From positions 103,042 through 167,041 of the forward strand of contig NZ_JAUOEK010000172.1 of the NCBI RefSeq assembly GCF_030540835.1: a DNA stretch of 64,000 nt, in the 5' to 3' direction. The notes under the pieces were generated by a model that saw only the letters and a program-made list of their open reading frames with translations, ran no database searches and had not been told where the DNA came from. Positions 20,001-27,572 of this stretch are shown here, one piece after another. The first letter of the stretch is position 1; the number at the start of each line of letters is the position of its first letter. The translations under genes and the position numbers were made by a program. The DNA is from Flavivirga aquimarina (GTDB lineage Bacteria; Bacteroidota; Bacteroidia; Flavobacteriales; Flavobacteriaceae).

Positions 20001-20373
20001 TTCTAATAGTATACTAATTAACAACAAAGAGCGCTTTAATTTGGTAAAACTTCCAAGAGAAGCACAGGCTTCATCGGTGTTTGGAATACTTTATAATGAT
20101 TTTGATAACGACGGATTAAATGACCTAGTTATTGCAGGAAACCTATTTAATTCGGAAACGGAAACTCCTAGAAACGATGCTGGTCAAGGATTGTTTTTGA
20201 AAGGAAATGGAACTGAAAACTTTACACCAGTAAGCAATTATATTTCAGGATTAAATATTCCTGGAGATGTAAAAAAAGTAAAACCGATTAGGCTAGGGAA
20301 AGTTGATGATGCGAAAAATGGATTTATAGTTGCAGTTAATAATGACTTTTTAAAATTGATAACCATAAATTAA
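17050..20373 (+). CDS. Lipoprotein with FG-GAP/VCBS repeats and an ASPIC/UnbV domain
   Basis: 1107 residues. Lipoprotein signal MMKSKILFFCTLLLVVVAC followed by DKKK; the second Met (17053) is an equally good start. Many repeats of the form DxNxDGxxDLYL or DxDxDGDLDLF (e.g. DINNDGLVDLYL near 75, DYDIDGDLDMFLLN near 180, DFDNDGDMDLVINN near 480, DADNDGDLDLYVV near 715) predict calcium-loaded beta-propellers. An ASPIC/UnbV segment is at about 515-595 (GIGAKVMVQTNSG and RVTWPDGKVNEM). Proteins of this architecture often lie beside SusC/D genes in marine Bacteroidota. It may serve as a surface glycan-binding protein in place of a SusE/F homologue (inference). No enzyme motif seen. Confidence 0.85.
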   Translation: MMKSKILFFCTLLLVVVACDKKKVENLSLLEFLQVEETGIDFSNDIKEGLGQNDNILTYTNFYNGGGVAVGDINNDGLVDLYLSANQKTGKLFLNKGGFRFKDITPESGLDTISGWKTGVTMVDINQDNLLDIYVCRSGRVHPQNRTNLLFINNGDLTFTENAKEYGLDDSSNSIQATFFDYDIDGDLDMFLLNHAIDPIKKLTRHLDNYEDDTNIGDKLYKNTDGHFAEVGKSTGILQSPLGDGLGVAVGDLYNDGQPSIYVCNDFLGRDYLYNYTGKGTFKENALQAMNHISYSSMGVDMADINNDGWQDIFVVDMKSSTNYGRKTNMASMDPKAFDILVKVGGHYQYMRNTLQMNNGNHTFSDIAPMAGLASSDWSWAPLFVDLDNDGFKDLFITNGIRKNTNNKDYDTYRKERFEIERKKVRPDIKSLVKEILNKIPSEEAVNLVYKNIDGLSFEKKNENWGVNIPSFSNGAAYADFDNDGDMDLVINNVDQPAHVYRNNSTEISNNHYIKVKLNGNPLNVNGIGAKVMVQTNSGKQFIEQHVSRGYQSSVDFKLHFGLGNNEIIDTLRVTWPDGKVNEMTEVEANQLVSINYNTATEPSLVKEKEDTFLFSDITKAYGLSHEHMENGYNDFKREVLLPHKMSTFGPALAVGDINQDGLDDFFIGGSKNYEGAIYLQNTNKTFTKTNQKQIITDRIHEDLDALFFDADNDGDLDLYVVSGGNEMPINHPYYQDRLYINNGQGLFTKSTKSIPKMHASGGVVKANDFDADGDLDLFIGGRLLPGKYPQTSRSYLLENINGQFTDVTSNHSTDLEFPGMVTDAIWSDYNSDGVKDLILVGEWMPITIFENNSGTLSKLKQNSGLDKSNGWWFSIAEADVNNDGSMDYLLGNLGENYKYKTTPEAPFNLYSNDFDNNGSLDIVLSFYENDTLYPLRGKECSTQQIPALKNKFKNYNAFGLATLEDVYDTKSLENATHLKAHTFSNSILINNKERFNLVKLPREAQASSVFGILYNDFDNDGLNDLVIAGNLFNSETETPRNDAGQGLFLKGNGTENFTPVSNYISGLNIPGDVKKVKPIRLGKVDDAKNGFIVAVNNDFLKLITIN

Positions 20374-20429
20374 ATTACTGTCCAGTTAATAAAGACAAAT
20401 AAAAATATAGAACCTCGTAAAAATAAGTT

Positions 20430-20487
20430 ATAAATTATAGGTGATGAGTCATGATTTATATTTAATTCAATTAAAATAAATAATTTT
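20430..20487 (+). promoter_or_regulatory. Direct-repeat operator/promoter upstream of GH31
   Basis: Boxes ATAAATTATA (20430-20439) and ATGATTTATA (20451-20460) start 21 bp apart. TAATTTT, a candidate -10 element, starts at 20481, 30 bp after the second box start. Same arrangement as the sites at 25090, 27490, 50790, 52698, 55984 and 63036. The first box is the least canonical of the set. A gene relic lies between this site and the GH31 start. Confidence 0.55.
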
Positions 20488-20529
20488 ACCCATAGAATTA
20501 ATAGAAGAGGTAAGAACATCAAAAGAAAG

Positions 20530-20625
20530 ATAAAGGTACCTGTTTGAAAGCCAGTAACATTGATTTCAGATGGAACTATTAAATATATTGAATTAAGCGA
20601 ATCTGAAGCAGTATTAAATAATTAA
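20530..20625 (+). pseudogene. Short C-terminal gene relic of unknown family
   Basis: In the frame that ends with TAA at 20623-20625 the reading is KVPV, stop, KPVTLISDGTIKYIELSES, then EAVLNN. This looks like a real beta-strand protein end interrupted by a TGA, and it ends 2 bp before the GH31 start codon. No family assigned. It sits between the operator at 20430 and GH31, suggesting that most of a former gene was deleted. Confidence 0.35.
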
Positions 20626-20627
20626 GT

Positions 20628-23249
20628 ATGAAAAAAATTTTAAAAGTAACATCATTTATTTTAATTTTTGTGTTGATAGGTTGTAAACCTAATTTTTCAC
20701 ATAAAATTGAAAAATCCAATAACTCCGTAACACTTCATTTAGATAATGCAATTGTCCAAATCGAAATCATTGATAAATCAATTATTCATGTTAAAAAATC
20801 ATTGCATTTAGATTCTATATCAACAATACCAGATTATGTAACTATTCTGGAACCACAAGATGTTTCATGGGAATTAACTGAGGAAAAAGAACAAGTAACT
20901 ATTAGTACAGAAGCACTTAAAGTAATTGTTAATAGTGATGGTGTTATTGAATACAAAACAATAGATGGTCAGGAATTATTGGCAGAAACCAATAACCAAA
21001 CTTACATAAAACCCAAAAATGAGGAACATACCGTTTCTCAAGCTTTCCATGCTGGAGATGAAGGTTTGTATGGGTTAGGACAGTTTCAAAGTGGTATTAT
21101 GGATTGGAAAAATGTACCAATACGTCTTCAACAGTACAATCAAGAAATAGCTGTTCCTTTTTTAGTTTCAACCAAAGGATATGGCATTTATTGGAATAAC
21201 TACAGTATAACAGATTTTAATAATGCCGAAAATGAAATTGAATTTACGTCATCTAATAAAAACCTTGATTCTAACAACAAAAATTTAGAGCCAGTTACAG
21301 AGAAAGAAAATGTAGTAGAATATGCGACAGCTTTAAAAGGCGATAAAAATATTAGAGAAACAGTTTTTACACCAGCTCAAACAGGAGTATATTCTTTTTT
21401 GGCGTTAAGCGATTATGAAGGTAGAATGCGAGGACAAATAACGGTGACTATTGATGGAGATGAGGTTATTAATTATTCAACAATTTGGATGCCTACACGA
21501 TACTCTGGAAAGAAATATTTAGAAGCAGGGAAAGCATACAAAGTTGTCTTTCAAAATACTGGAGCAAAAATCCCTGGAAAATTATTCTATAATACACCAG
21601 ATTATAACAAAACGGTATTTAGCAGTTTAGCAGGTAATACAATCGATTATTATTTTGTAAATGGAGAGAAACCCGCAGCAGTTATTTCAGAATACCAACG
21701 ACTTACAGGACGTGCACCTATGTTTACTAAGAAATCTTATGGTTTTTGGCAATGTAGAGAGCGGTACCATAATCAAGCCGAACTATTGGAAAATGCCAGA
21801 GCATATAGAGAAAAGGAAATACCAGTAGATAATATTGTACAAGATTGGTTTTACTGGCCAAAAAACACAAAAGGCCCGGAATGGGATAGAAAAAAATACC
21901 CAAATGCAAAAGCCATGGCAGACGAGTTAACAGACTTGAATTACAATTTAATGGTGTCTGTATGGCCAGAAGTTAAGAACAATCGTTTAGAGAAAAAATA
22001 TAACTTAATAAAATTAAAAGGGAGTAATTATGTTGATATTTATGATGTAAAAAATAGCGAACGCTATTACCGAATGTTAAGCGATTCTATGTTTCATATA
22101 GGAGTAAAATCTATATGGTTAGATGGAACAGAACCAGAAGGAAAACCTGATGAAGGTTCTACAACAGCGGTTGGACCCTATGCAGAAGTGAATAATGTAT
22201 ACTCGCTAGTAGTTACAAAAACAATGTATGAAGGGAGAAGGAAAGAGTACCCTAACGAACGTGTTTTTAATCTAACACGATCGGCTTATGCAGGACAACA
22301 ACGTTACGGAGCAACCTCGTGGTCTGGAGATGTTGCAGGAACTTGGGAGCAATTTGCAGAACAAATTCCCGCTGGGCTTAATTTCACCATGGCAGGTGTA
22401 CCGTATTGGACACATGATATTGGTGGGTTTTTTAGAGATTCTAAATCCCTTAATAAGGTTTACGATAGTCAATATACGAATCAAGAATATATAGAATTAT
22501 TAACGCGTTGGTTTCAGTTTGGAACATTCAGCCCAATTTTTAGGATTCATGGTTATGTATCAGAAACTGAAATCTGGAGATACGGACAAGAATTTGAAAA
22601 TACAGCACGTAAATTTATCGATTTGAGGTATCAATTAATGCCCCATATTTATTCAGAAGCTAGAAAAGTAACGAATGAAGGTAAATTAATGATGTCGCCT
22701 TTGGTGTATCAATATCCAAATGATAAAAACACGTGGCATATTAAAGACCAGCTCTTTTTTGGAGAGTCTCTAATGGTAGGTTTTGTAACAGCATACCAAC
22801 AGCGAGAAAAAGAAATATATTTACCCAAAGGAGCGTGGTATAACTTTTGGACAAACGAAAAAATTGAAGGAAGTAGAAAAATTATAGTTGCTGCGCCCTT
22901 AAATGAAACTCCAGTATTTGTAAAAGCAGGAAGTATTTTACCAATGGGCCCTAAGCTTCAATATGCTACACAAAAATCAGATAAACCATTAAGAATAAAA
23001 GTATATCCAGGAAAAGATGCTGAATATACACTATATCTAGATGATAATGAATCTTACAATTATGAAAAAGGAGAATACTCCGAATTGATTTTCAGCTATT
23101 CAGAATCCAATAAAGAATTAAAGATTAAACATGGGACAGATGCTTTCATAAACTTTAAAGAAAATCCAATGGACTTTATTGTCGAAATAGTTGGTGAAGA
23201 GAAAGAAGAAGTAACATATAGTGGAACGGAGTTACAAATAAAACATTGA
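20628..23249 (+). CDS. GH31 glycosidase lipoprotein with PA14 insert (alpha-xylosidase-like)
   Basis: 873 residues. Lipoprotein signal with Cys near residue 19 (LIFVLIGCKP). N-terminal beta-sandwich to about 225, then a PA14-like insert at about 227-335 (TPAQTGVYSFLALSDYEGRMRG, IDGDEVINYS), then the (beta/alpha)8 barrel. The nucleophile is D499 in WLDGTEPEG and the acid/base is D568 in SWSGDVAGTW. In GH31 a PA14 insert is known from alpha-xylosidases, so removal of alpha-xylose is the best guess; alpha-galactosidase or alpha-glucosidase activity cannot be excluded. Its promoter candidate is the direct-repeat site near 20430. The DUF1080 gene follows after 47 bp. Confidence 0.92.
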   Translation: MKKILKVTSFILIFVLIGCKPNFSHKIEKSNNSVTLHLDNAIVQIEIIDKSIIHVKKSLHLDSISTIPDYVTILEPQDVSWELTEEKEQVTISTEALKVIVNSDGVIEYKTIDGQELLAETNNQTYIKPKNEEHTVSQAFHAGDEGLYGLGQFQSGIMDWKNVPIRLQQYNQEIAVPFLVSTKGYGIYWNNYSITDFNNAENEIEFTSSNKNLDSNNKNLEPVTEKENVVEYATALKGDKNIRETVFTPAQTGVYSFLALSDYEGRMRGQITVTIDGDEVINYSTIWMPTRYSGKKYLEAGKAYKVVFQNTGAKIPGKLFYNTPDYNKTVFSSLAGNTIDYYFVNGEKPAAVISEYQRLTGRAPMFTKKSYGFWQCRERYHNQAELLENARAYREKEIPVDNIVQDWFYWPKNTKGPEWDRKKYPNAKAMADELTDLNYNLMVSVWPEVKNNRLEKKYNLIKLKGSNYVDIYDVKNSERYYRMLSDSMFHIGVKSIWLDGTEPEGKPDEGSTTAVGPYAEVNNVYSLVVTKTMYEGRRKEYPNERVFNLTRSAYAGQQRYGATSWSGDVAGTWEQFAEQIPAGLNFTMAGVPYWTHDIGGFFRDSKSLNKVYDSQYTNQEYIELLTRWFQFGTFSPIFRIHGYVSETEIWRYGQEFENTARKFIDLRYQLMPHIYSEARKVTNEGKLMMSPLVYQYPNDKNTWHIKDQLFFGESLMVGFVTAYQQREKEIYLPKGAWYNFWTNEKIEGSRKIIVAAPLNETPVFVKAGSILPMGPKLQYATQKSDKPLRIKVYPGKDAEYTLYLDDNESYNYEKGEYSELIFSYSESNKELKIKHGTDAFINFKENPMDFIVEIVGEEKEEVTYSGTELQIKH

Positions 23250-23296
23250 AAATTTTAAAAGAGCATTTAATAAAAATCGATAATAAGTAAGGTATT

Positions 23297-24667
23297 ATGA
23301 AAAAACAAGTGGTTTTCCTCCAATGTATTATAGCAATGTGTTGTGTAAATCAGATTTTTGCACAAATTAAATTAAAAGAGTTGAACGATTTTAAAGAACC
23401 TAGAGGCGATTGGTTTCAAGCTAGTGAGGTTAGCCTAGATTCTTTAAATACTAATCAATTTATCTATACATCTGGAAAAGGAATTTTTGTAAATGGTGAT
23501 ACTGGAAAAACGAAGCATCTAACATCCAAAGAAGCATTTGGAGATATAGAACTTCATCTCGAATTTATGGTGCCAAAAGGATCTAATTCAGGTATTTATT
23601 TTCAAAGTCGATATGAAATTCAAATATTGGATAGTTGGGGGAAAGACACGCCTGAACATTCAGATTGCGGAGGTATTTATCAACGCTGGGACGAAAGTAA
23701 ACCAGAGAAAAATAAAGGATATGAAGGTATTCCGCCACGGGTAAATGCTTGTAAAGCTCCGGGAGAATGGCAGAGTTATGATATTATTTTTAGAGCCCCA
23801 AGATTTGATGCAGATGGCAATAAAATAAAAAATGCCGTATTTGAAAAAGTAGTTCTTAACGGCGTAGTAATACACGAAAATAAAGAAGTTACAGGTGCTA
23901 CTCGAGAGGGAAGTGATGCCCCAGAACAAGCTTTTGGACCTCTTAGAATTCAAGGAGATCATGGGCGTGTTGCGCTAAAAAATATTCGAATAAGAAAATT
24001 GGATAATATTAGAGCATCAAAGCCAAATGAATGGGTAGACCTTTTTGAAGATACAAAATCAGGCCCAAATTACGATTTCGTTGTAAACGGTGATGCCACT
24101 CAAGAAGAAGCTAATGCCATGTTTGATTATTCAGATGGATCATTAAAAGCTATGTATAAATGGAATAAGACTACAGCACCTTATGGTATTGCGGTAACAA
24201 AAAAACTATATAGTTCTTACGATCTTAAGTTAGAATTTAAATGGGGAGAGCGCCGTTTTGCTCCACGTTTAGAAAAGGTTCGTGATGCAGGATTACTTTA
24301 TCATAGTCAAGTAGGGACTTATGCCTGGCCACCAAGTTTAGAATACCAAATACAAGAAGGAGACTGTGGTGATCTATGGAGTATATTAGGCTGTAGATGC
24401 GACGTAGTTAAGGATGGTAATATTTCAAAAATTAAAGTTGCAGATTATAGTAGTTCGGTAAAGTGGACAGATGAAGAAAAAGAAGGCTGGAACGAAGTAC
24501 TTATTGAAGTTAGAAAAGATAAAGCTAAATACTATTTAAATGGCGTTTTAATTAATGAAATTACGAATGCTAATTATGGAGGTCTTACCTGTACATCTGG
24601 TTTTATTGCATTACAAGCAGAATATGCAGAATTAATTTATCGCAACATTAAGATAAAAGAACTGTAA
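23297..24667 (+). CDS. Secreted protein with two DUF1080 (3-keto-disaccharide hydrolase-like) domains
   Basis: 456 residues, Sec signal ending QIFAQ near residue 22. Two concanavalin-like DUF1080 domains: the first at about 30-235 (DIELHLEFMVPKGSNSGIYFQSRYEIQI, GPLRIQGDHGRVALKNIRIRKL), the second at about 245-456 (LKLEFKWGERRFAPR, DAGLLYHSQVG, LEYQIQEGDCGD, YRNIKIKEL). Some DUF1080 members have been described as 3-keto-glycoside hydrolases; others may only bind sugars. It follows GH31 by 47 bp and is probably its partner in one transcript. A decayed GH29 lies directly downstream. Confidence 0.85.
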   Translation: MKKQVVFLQCIIAMCCVNQIFAQIKLKELNDFKEPRGDWFQASEVSLDSLNTNQFIYTSGKGIFVNGDTGKTKHLTSKEAFGDIELHLEFMVPKGSNSGIYFQSRYEIQILDSWGKDTPEHSDCGGIYQRWDESKPEKNKGYEGIPPRVNACKAPGEWQSYDIIFRAPRFDADGNKIKNAVFEKVVLNGVVIHENKEVTGATREGSDAPEQAFGPLRIQGDHGRVALKNIRIRKLDNIRASKPNEWVDLFEDTKSGPNYDFVVNGDATQEEANAMFDYSDGSLKAMYKWNKTTAPYGIAVTKKLYSSYDLKLEFKWGERRFAPRLEKVRDAGLLYHSQVGTYAWPPSLEYQIQEGDCGDLWSILGCRCDVVKDGNISKIKVADYSSSVKWTDEEKEGWNEVLIEVRKDKAKYYLNGVLINEITNANYGGLTCTSGFIALQAEYAELIYRNIKIKEL

Positions 24668-24743
24668 TATATCAAATTTGATTGATTGAATACTCAAAGC
24701 AATAAGTCTAACAATACTTAGACGAATAAGAAAATAGAAAACA

Positions 24744-25029
24744 AGAGTACGTTAATTACATAAAAATCAAATAAAAGAGCTAGTACAAATTAATCCAGAT
24801 TCTACATTAAAACACTACTGGGAAGCATGCTATACTATGAATGATTCCTGGGGTTTAAAATAAAAGGTACAGATTGGAAAAGTGCCGATGAGGTTTATGA
24901 AAAACTAAAAGATATTAATAGTAAAGGCGGTAATTTTTATTAAATGTAGGATCAGAAGGCAATGGTGATATACCCACGGAATCAGTTGATATTTTAAAGA
25001 AAGTTGGTGAAATGTTATCTAAAGAATAG
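24744..25029 (+). pseudogene. Decayed GH29 alpha-L-fucosidase fragment
   Basis: The 500-bp gap 24668-25167 holds pieces of a GH29 gene in shifting frames. EYVNYIK, then after a one-base shift QIKELVQINPDSTLKHYWEACYTMNDSWG (frame of 24768), then after another shift FKIKGTDWKSADEVYEKLKD and INSKGGNF, then after a third shift LNVGSEGNGDIP and VDILKKVGEMLSKE, ending at TAG 25027-25029. These match the intact GH29 at 31365 (WESCMTMNKTWG, SKGGNYLLNVGP). The jump from QIKELV to WEACYTMN skips the catalytic middle, so there is also an internal deletion. At least three frameshifts make it non-functional. Confidence 0.85.
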
Positions 25030-25089
25030 TGATATTGTTTTAAATCGAACTACGATCTATTAGAATAGATAAAATTATGAAATCAATTA

Positions 25090-25148
25090 ATAATTTATAA
25101 AATGTGGGTCATAATTTATATATAATCATACTAAAAATTAATACATTG
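25090..25148 (+). promoter_or_regulatory. Direct-repeat operator/promoter upstream of the Kelch gene
   Basis: Two identical ATAATTTATA boxes at 25090-25099 and 25111-25120 start exactly 21 bp apart. TACATTG starts at 25142, 31 bp after the second box start. The Kelch start codon is at 25168, leaving a short leader. The sequence from the second box to the start codon closely resembles the site before 27573. Confidence 0.65.
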
Positions 25149-25167
25149 TTGGATTAAATGAATAGGT

Positions 25168-26184
25168 ATGAACACTAAAAAAAACTTGTTTAGAGTTTTA
25201 AACAAATTTATCCTTCTTTTATTATTTGTTACTTTTCAACAAACATTTTCACAATCTTCCGATGGAAATAAATGGCAAACCTTAAATTGTACAGGAGAGC
25301 CAGTAGCAAGACATGAAGCCGCATTTATAGAAGTTGATGGAAAATTCTACCTTGTAGGAGGTAGACGTATACAAGAAGTTTCCATATTTAACCCCAAAAC
25401 AAACACATGGACATCAGGAGCGAAACCTCCAATAGAAATGCATCATTTTCAAGGCGTTTCCTATAAAGGAAAGATTTATGTTGTTGGAGCACATACAGGT
25501 AAATACCCCCATGAAACACCATTAACAGAAGCATATGCTTACGATCCAGTTAATGATACATGGGAGAAAAGCTTTTCAATGCCAAAAAATAGAGTAAGAG
25601 CATCAACTACTACAACTGTTTATAAAAACAAATTATACATAGCAGGAGGTATTATTGATGGTCATTGGGATGGTCATGTAAAATGGTTTGATGTTTATGA
25701 TTTTAAAACAGGAGCATGGGAAACACTTCCAGATGCCCCTCGTGCGAGAGACCACGCTACTTCTGTAATTTGTAATAATAAGCTGTACTTATTAGGAGGA
25801 AGAGTAACATCAGGTAAAACCAAAAAAGTATTTCAATTAACAATCCCAGAGGTTGATGTTTTCGATTTTAAAACAGGACAATGGAGTACTCTAGATAATC
25901 CTGTTCCAACACAACGAGCAGGCTGTATGGCGGTTTGTGTAAAAGATAAAATAGTGTTCACAGGAGGAGAAAGTTCGGTACAAAAAATGGCACATAATGA
26001 AGTAGAAAGTTTAGATACCAAGACGGGGCTTTGGAGTGTATTACCACCATTAAACGAAGGCCGTCATGGAACACATATTATCCACTATAAAAAGAAACTG
26101 TATATAGCTTCAGGATGTGGAAAAAGAGGCGGGAATCCAGAATTAACAACTATAGAATGTATTAGTAGTAATATAGTCGAATAG
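25168..26184 (+). CDS. Secreted Kelch-repeat beta-propeller protein
   Basis: 338 residues. Signal peptide of about 28 residues (hydrophobic LLLLFVTFQQTF-SQ). About six Kelch blades can be followed, each with a GG doublet and an aromatic-rich strand: GKFYLVGGRR, GKIYVVGA, NKLYIAGGI, NKLYLLGGR, DKIVFTGGE, KKLYIASGC. Kelch propellers bind ligands or act as lyases/epimerases (e.g. sialic-acid mutarotase-like); no specific active site is recognised. The strong direct-repeat operator 48 bp upstream and the hydrolase 37 bp downstream place it in the glycan-degradation programme. Confidence 0.88.
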   Translation: MNTKKNLFRVLNKFILLLLFVTFQQTFSQSSDGNKWQTLNCTGEPVARHEAAFIEVDGKFYLVGGRRIQEVSIFNPKTNTWTSGAKPPIEMHHFQGVSYKGKIYVVGAHTGKYPHETPLTEAYAYDPVNDTWEKSFSMPKNRVRASTTTTVYKNKLYIAGGIIDGHWDGHVKWFDVYDFKTGAWETLPDAPRARDHATSVICNNKLYLLGGRVTSGKTKKVFQLTIPEVDVFDFKTGQWSTLDNPVPTQRAGCMAVCVKDKIVFTGGESSVQKMAHNEVESLDTKTGLWSVLPPLNEGRHGTHIIHYKKKLYIASGCGKRGGNPELTTIECISSNIVE

Positions 26185-26220
26185 ATATAAAGCGACTTTT
26201 TAACACAAACAATTGTTCAT

Positions 26221-27324
26221 ATGAAACAAACAATTTTCTTATTAACTATACTCTTTATTTGTATTATCCCTGCAAGTTTGGAAGCTCAAACAAAAAATAA
26301 ACAACAAACCGTTGTTAGTATTGAAGGCGAGAAATTCTTTATCAATAATGTTCCTACCTATAAAGGGCGTAAATGGAATGGATATTCCATTGAAGGTTTG
26401 TTAATGAATTCCAGAATGGTTCAAGGAATTTTTGATGACCTTAATACAGAGACCGCCGAAAGATGGAAATATGAGGATACTCAAAAATGGGATGCAGACC
26501 GTAATACAAATGAATTTGTAGCAGCTATGGATTCGTGGTATGAAAAAGGTTTGTTGGCTTTTACTATTAATTTACAAGGCGGTAGTCCATTAGGTTATGG
26601 TAATAAAGGTTGGATTAATTCTGCTATAGACAGTAAAGGCGCATTGAGGCCAGAATATATGCAACGGTTAGAAAAGATAATGGATAAGGCAAATGAGACT
26701 GGAATGGTTGTTATTTTAGGGCTTTTTTATTTCGGGCAAGAATATATGTTAGAAGATGAAGCAGCAGTATTAAATGGGGTTGACAACACAATAGATTGGC
26801 TTTTTGAGAAAAACTATCAGAATGTTATAATTGAAGTTAATAATGAATGTGATATCAAGTACAAACATAAAATACTTCAACCAGAACGCGTACATGAAGT
26901 TATAAAAAAAATACAATTAAAAGAGAAAAATGGTTTCCGCTATTTAGTGGGAACAAGCTACAGTGGAGGTAAAATTCCTAAAGAAAATGTAGTAAAGGTT
27001 TCAGATTTCATTTTGATTCATGGGAATGGAGTCCATGATCCAGCAGCTATAACCAATATGGTTGTTAAAACGAGAGCCATTAAAGGGTATTCCCCTAAAC
27101 CAATTCTTTTTAATGAAGATGATCACTTCAACTTTGAAGAAGCAGAGAATAATTTTGTAAATGCAGTAAAAGCATACACTTCTTGGGGCTATTTTGATTT
27201 TCGTATGAAAAATGAAGGTTTTGAAAATGGTTATCAATCCATTCCAGTAAATTGGGGAATCAGTTCTTCGCGAAAAAAAAGTTTCTTCAATAAATTAGAA
27301 GAAATTACTGGAGGATTGAAATAA
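26221..27324 (+). CDS. Clan GH-A (GH5-like) secreted glycoside hydrolase, family uncertain
   Basis: 367 residues, Sec signal ending SLEAQ. Single TIM-barrel protein. Features expected of clan GH-A: NVIIEVNNECD with acid/base candidate E209 at the end of strand 4, and PILFNEDDHF with nucleophile candidate E299 at strand 7. The early stretch LAFTINLQGGSPLGYG and the late WGYFDFRMKNEG fit substrate-binding loops. The family number cannot be assigned by eye; it may be an uncharacterised GH-A group. It follows the Kelch gene by 37 bp and is probably cotranscribed. Confidence 0.72.
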   Translation: MKQTIFLLTILFICIIPASLEAQTKNKQQTVVSIEGEKFFINNVPTYKGRKWNGYSIEGLLMNSRMVQGIFDDLNTETAERWKYEDTQKWDADRNTNEFVAAMDSWYEKGLLAFTINLQGGSPLGYGNKGWINSAIDSKGALRPEYMQRLEKIMDKANETGMVVILGLFYFGQEYMLEDEAAVLNGVDNTIDWLFEKNYQNVIIEVNNECDIKYKHKILQPERVHEVIKKIQLKEKNGFRYLVGTSYSGGKIPKENVVKVSDFILIHGNGVHDPAAITNMVVKTRAIKGYSPKPILFNEDDHFNFEEAENNFVNAVKAYTSWGYFDFRMKNEGFENGYQSIPVNWGISSSRKKSFFNKLEEITGGLK

Positions 27325-27471
27325 TATGCTATCCATAATTTAAGACTAAATAATACGATGAAACTTGGGTGAAGAATTAAAAAAAGCCTAAAGCAAAACC
27401 TTAGAAGAAGCAAACTAGTATAATAGCACGGTTTAAGTAAATTAATGAGTCTGGAACGTCGTAAATGATAT

Positions 27472-27548
27472 ATAAATTATAAATAGGCTATAATTTATAA
27501 ACCATGAACGATGATTTATATATAATGTTTCTAAAAACAAATACATTG
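27472..27548 (+). promoter_or_regulatory. Triple-box operator/promoter upstream of the 27573 lyase
   Basis: Three boxes: ATAAATTATA (27472-27481), ATAATTTATA (27490-27499) and ATGATTTATA (27511-27520). The last two start 21 bp apart; the first is offset by 18 bp. TACATTG starts at 27542, 31 bp after the last box start. The start codon is at 27573. The rest of the 248-bp gap holds only short stop-riddled frames (e.g. NLGEELKKA near 27364) with no recognisable gene. Confidence 0.65.
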
Positions 27549-27572
27549 CTGTATTAAATTAATACTAGTAAG

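Noticed and set aside
27356..27420. Stop-broken NLGEELKKA / SKTLEEAN fragment
   Set aside because: Too short and low in complexity to call a gene relic.
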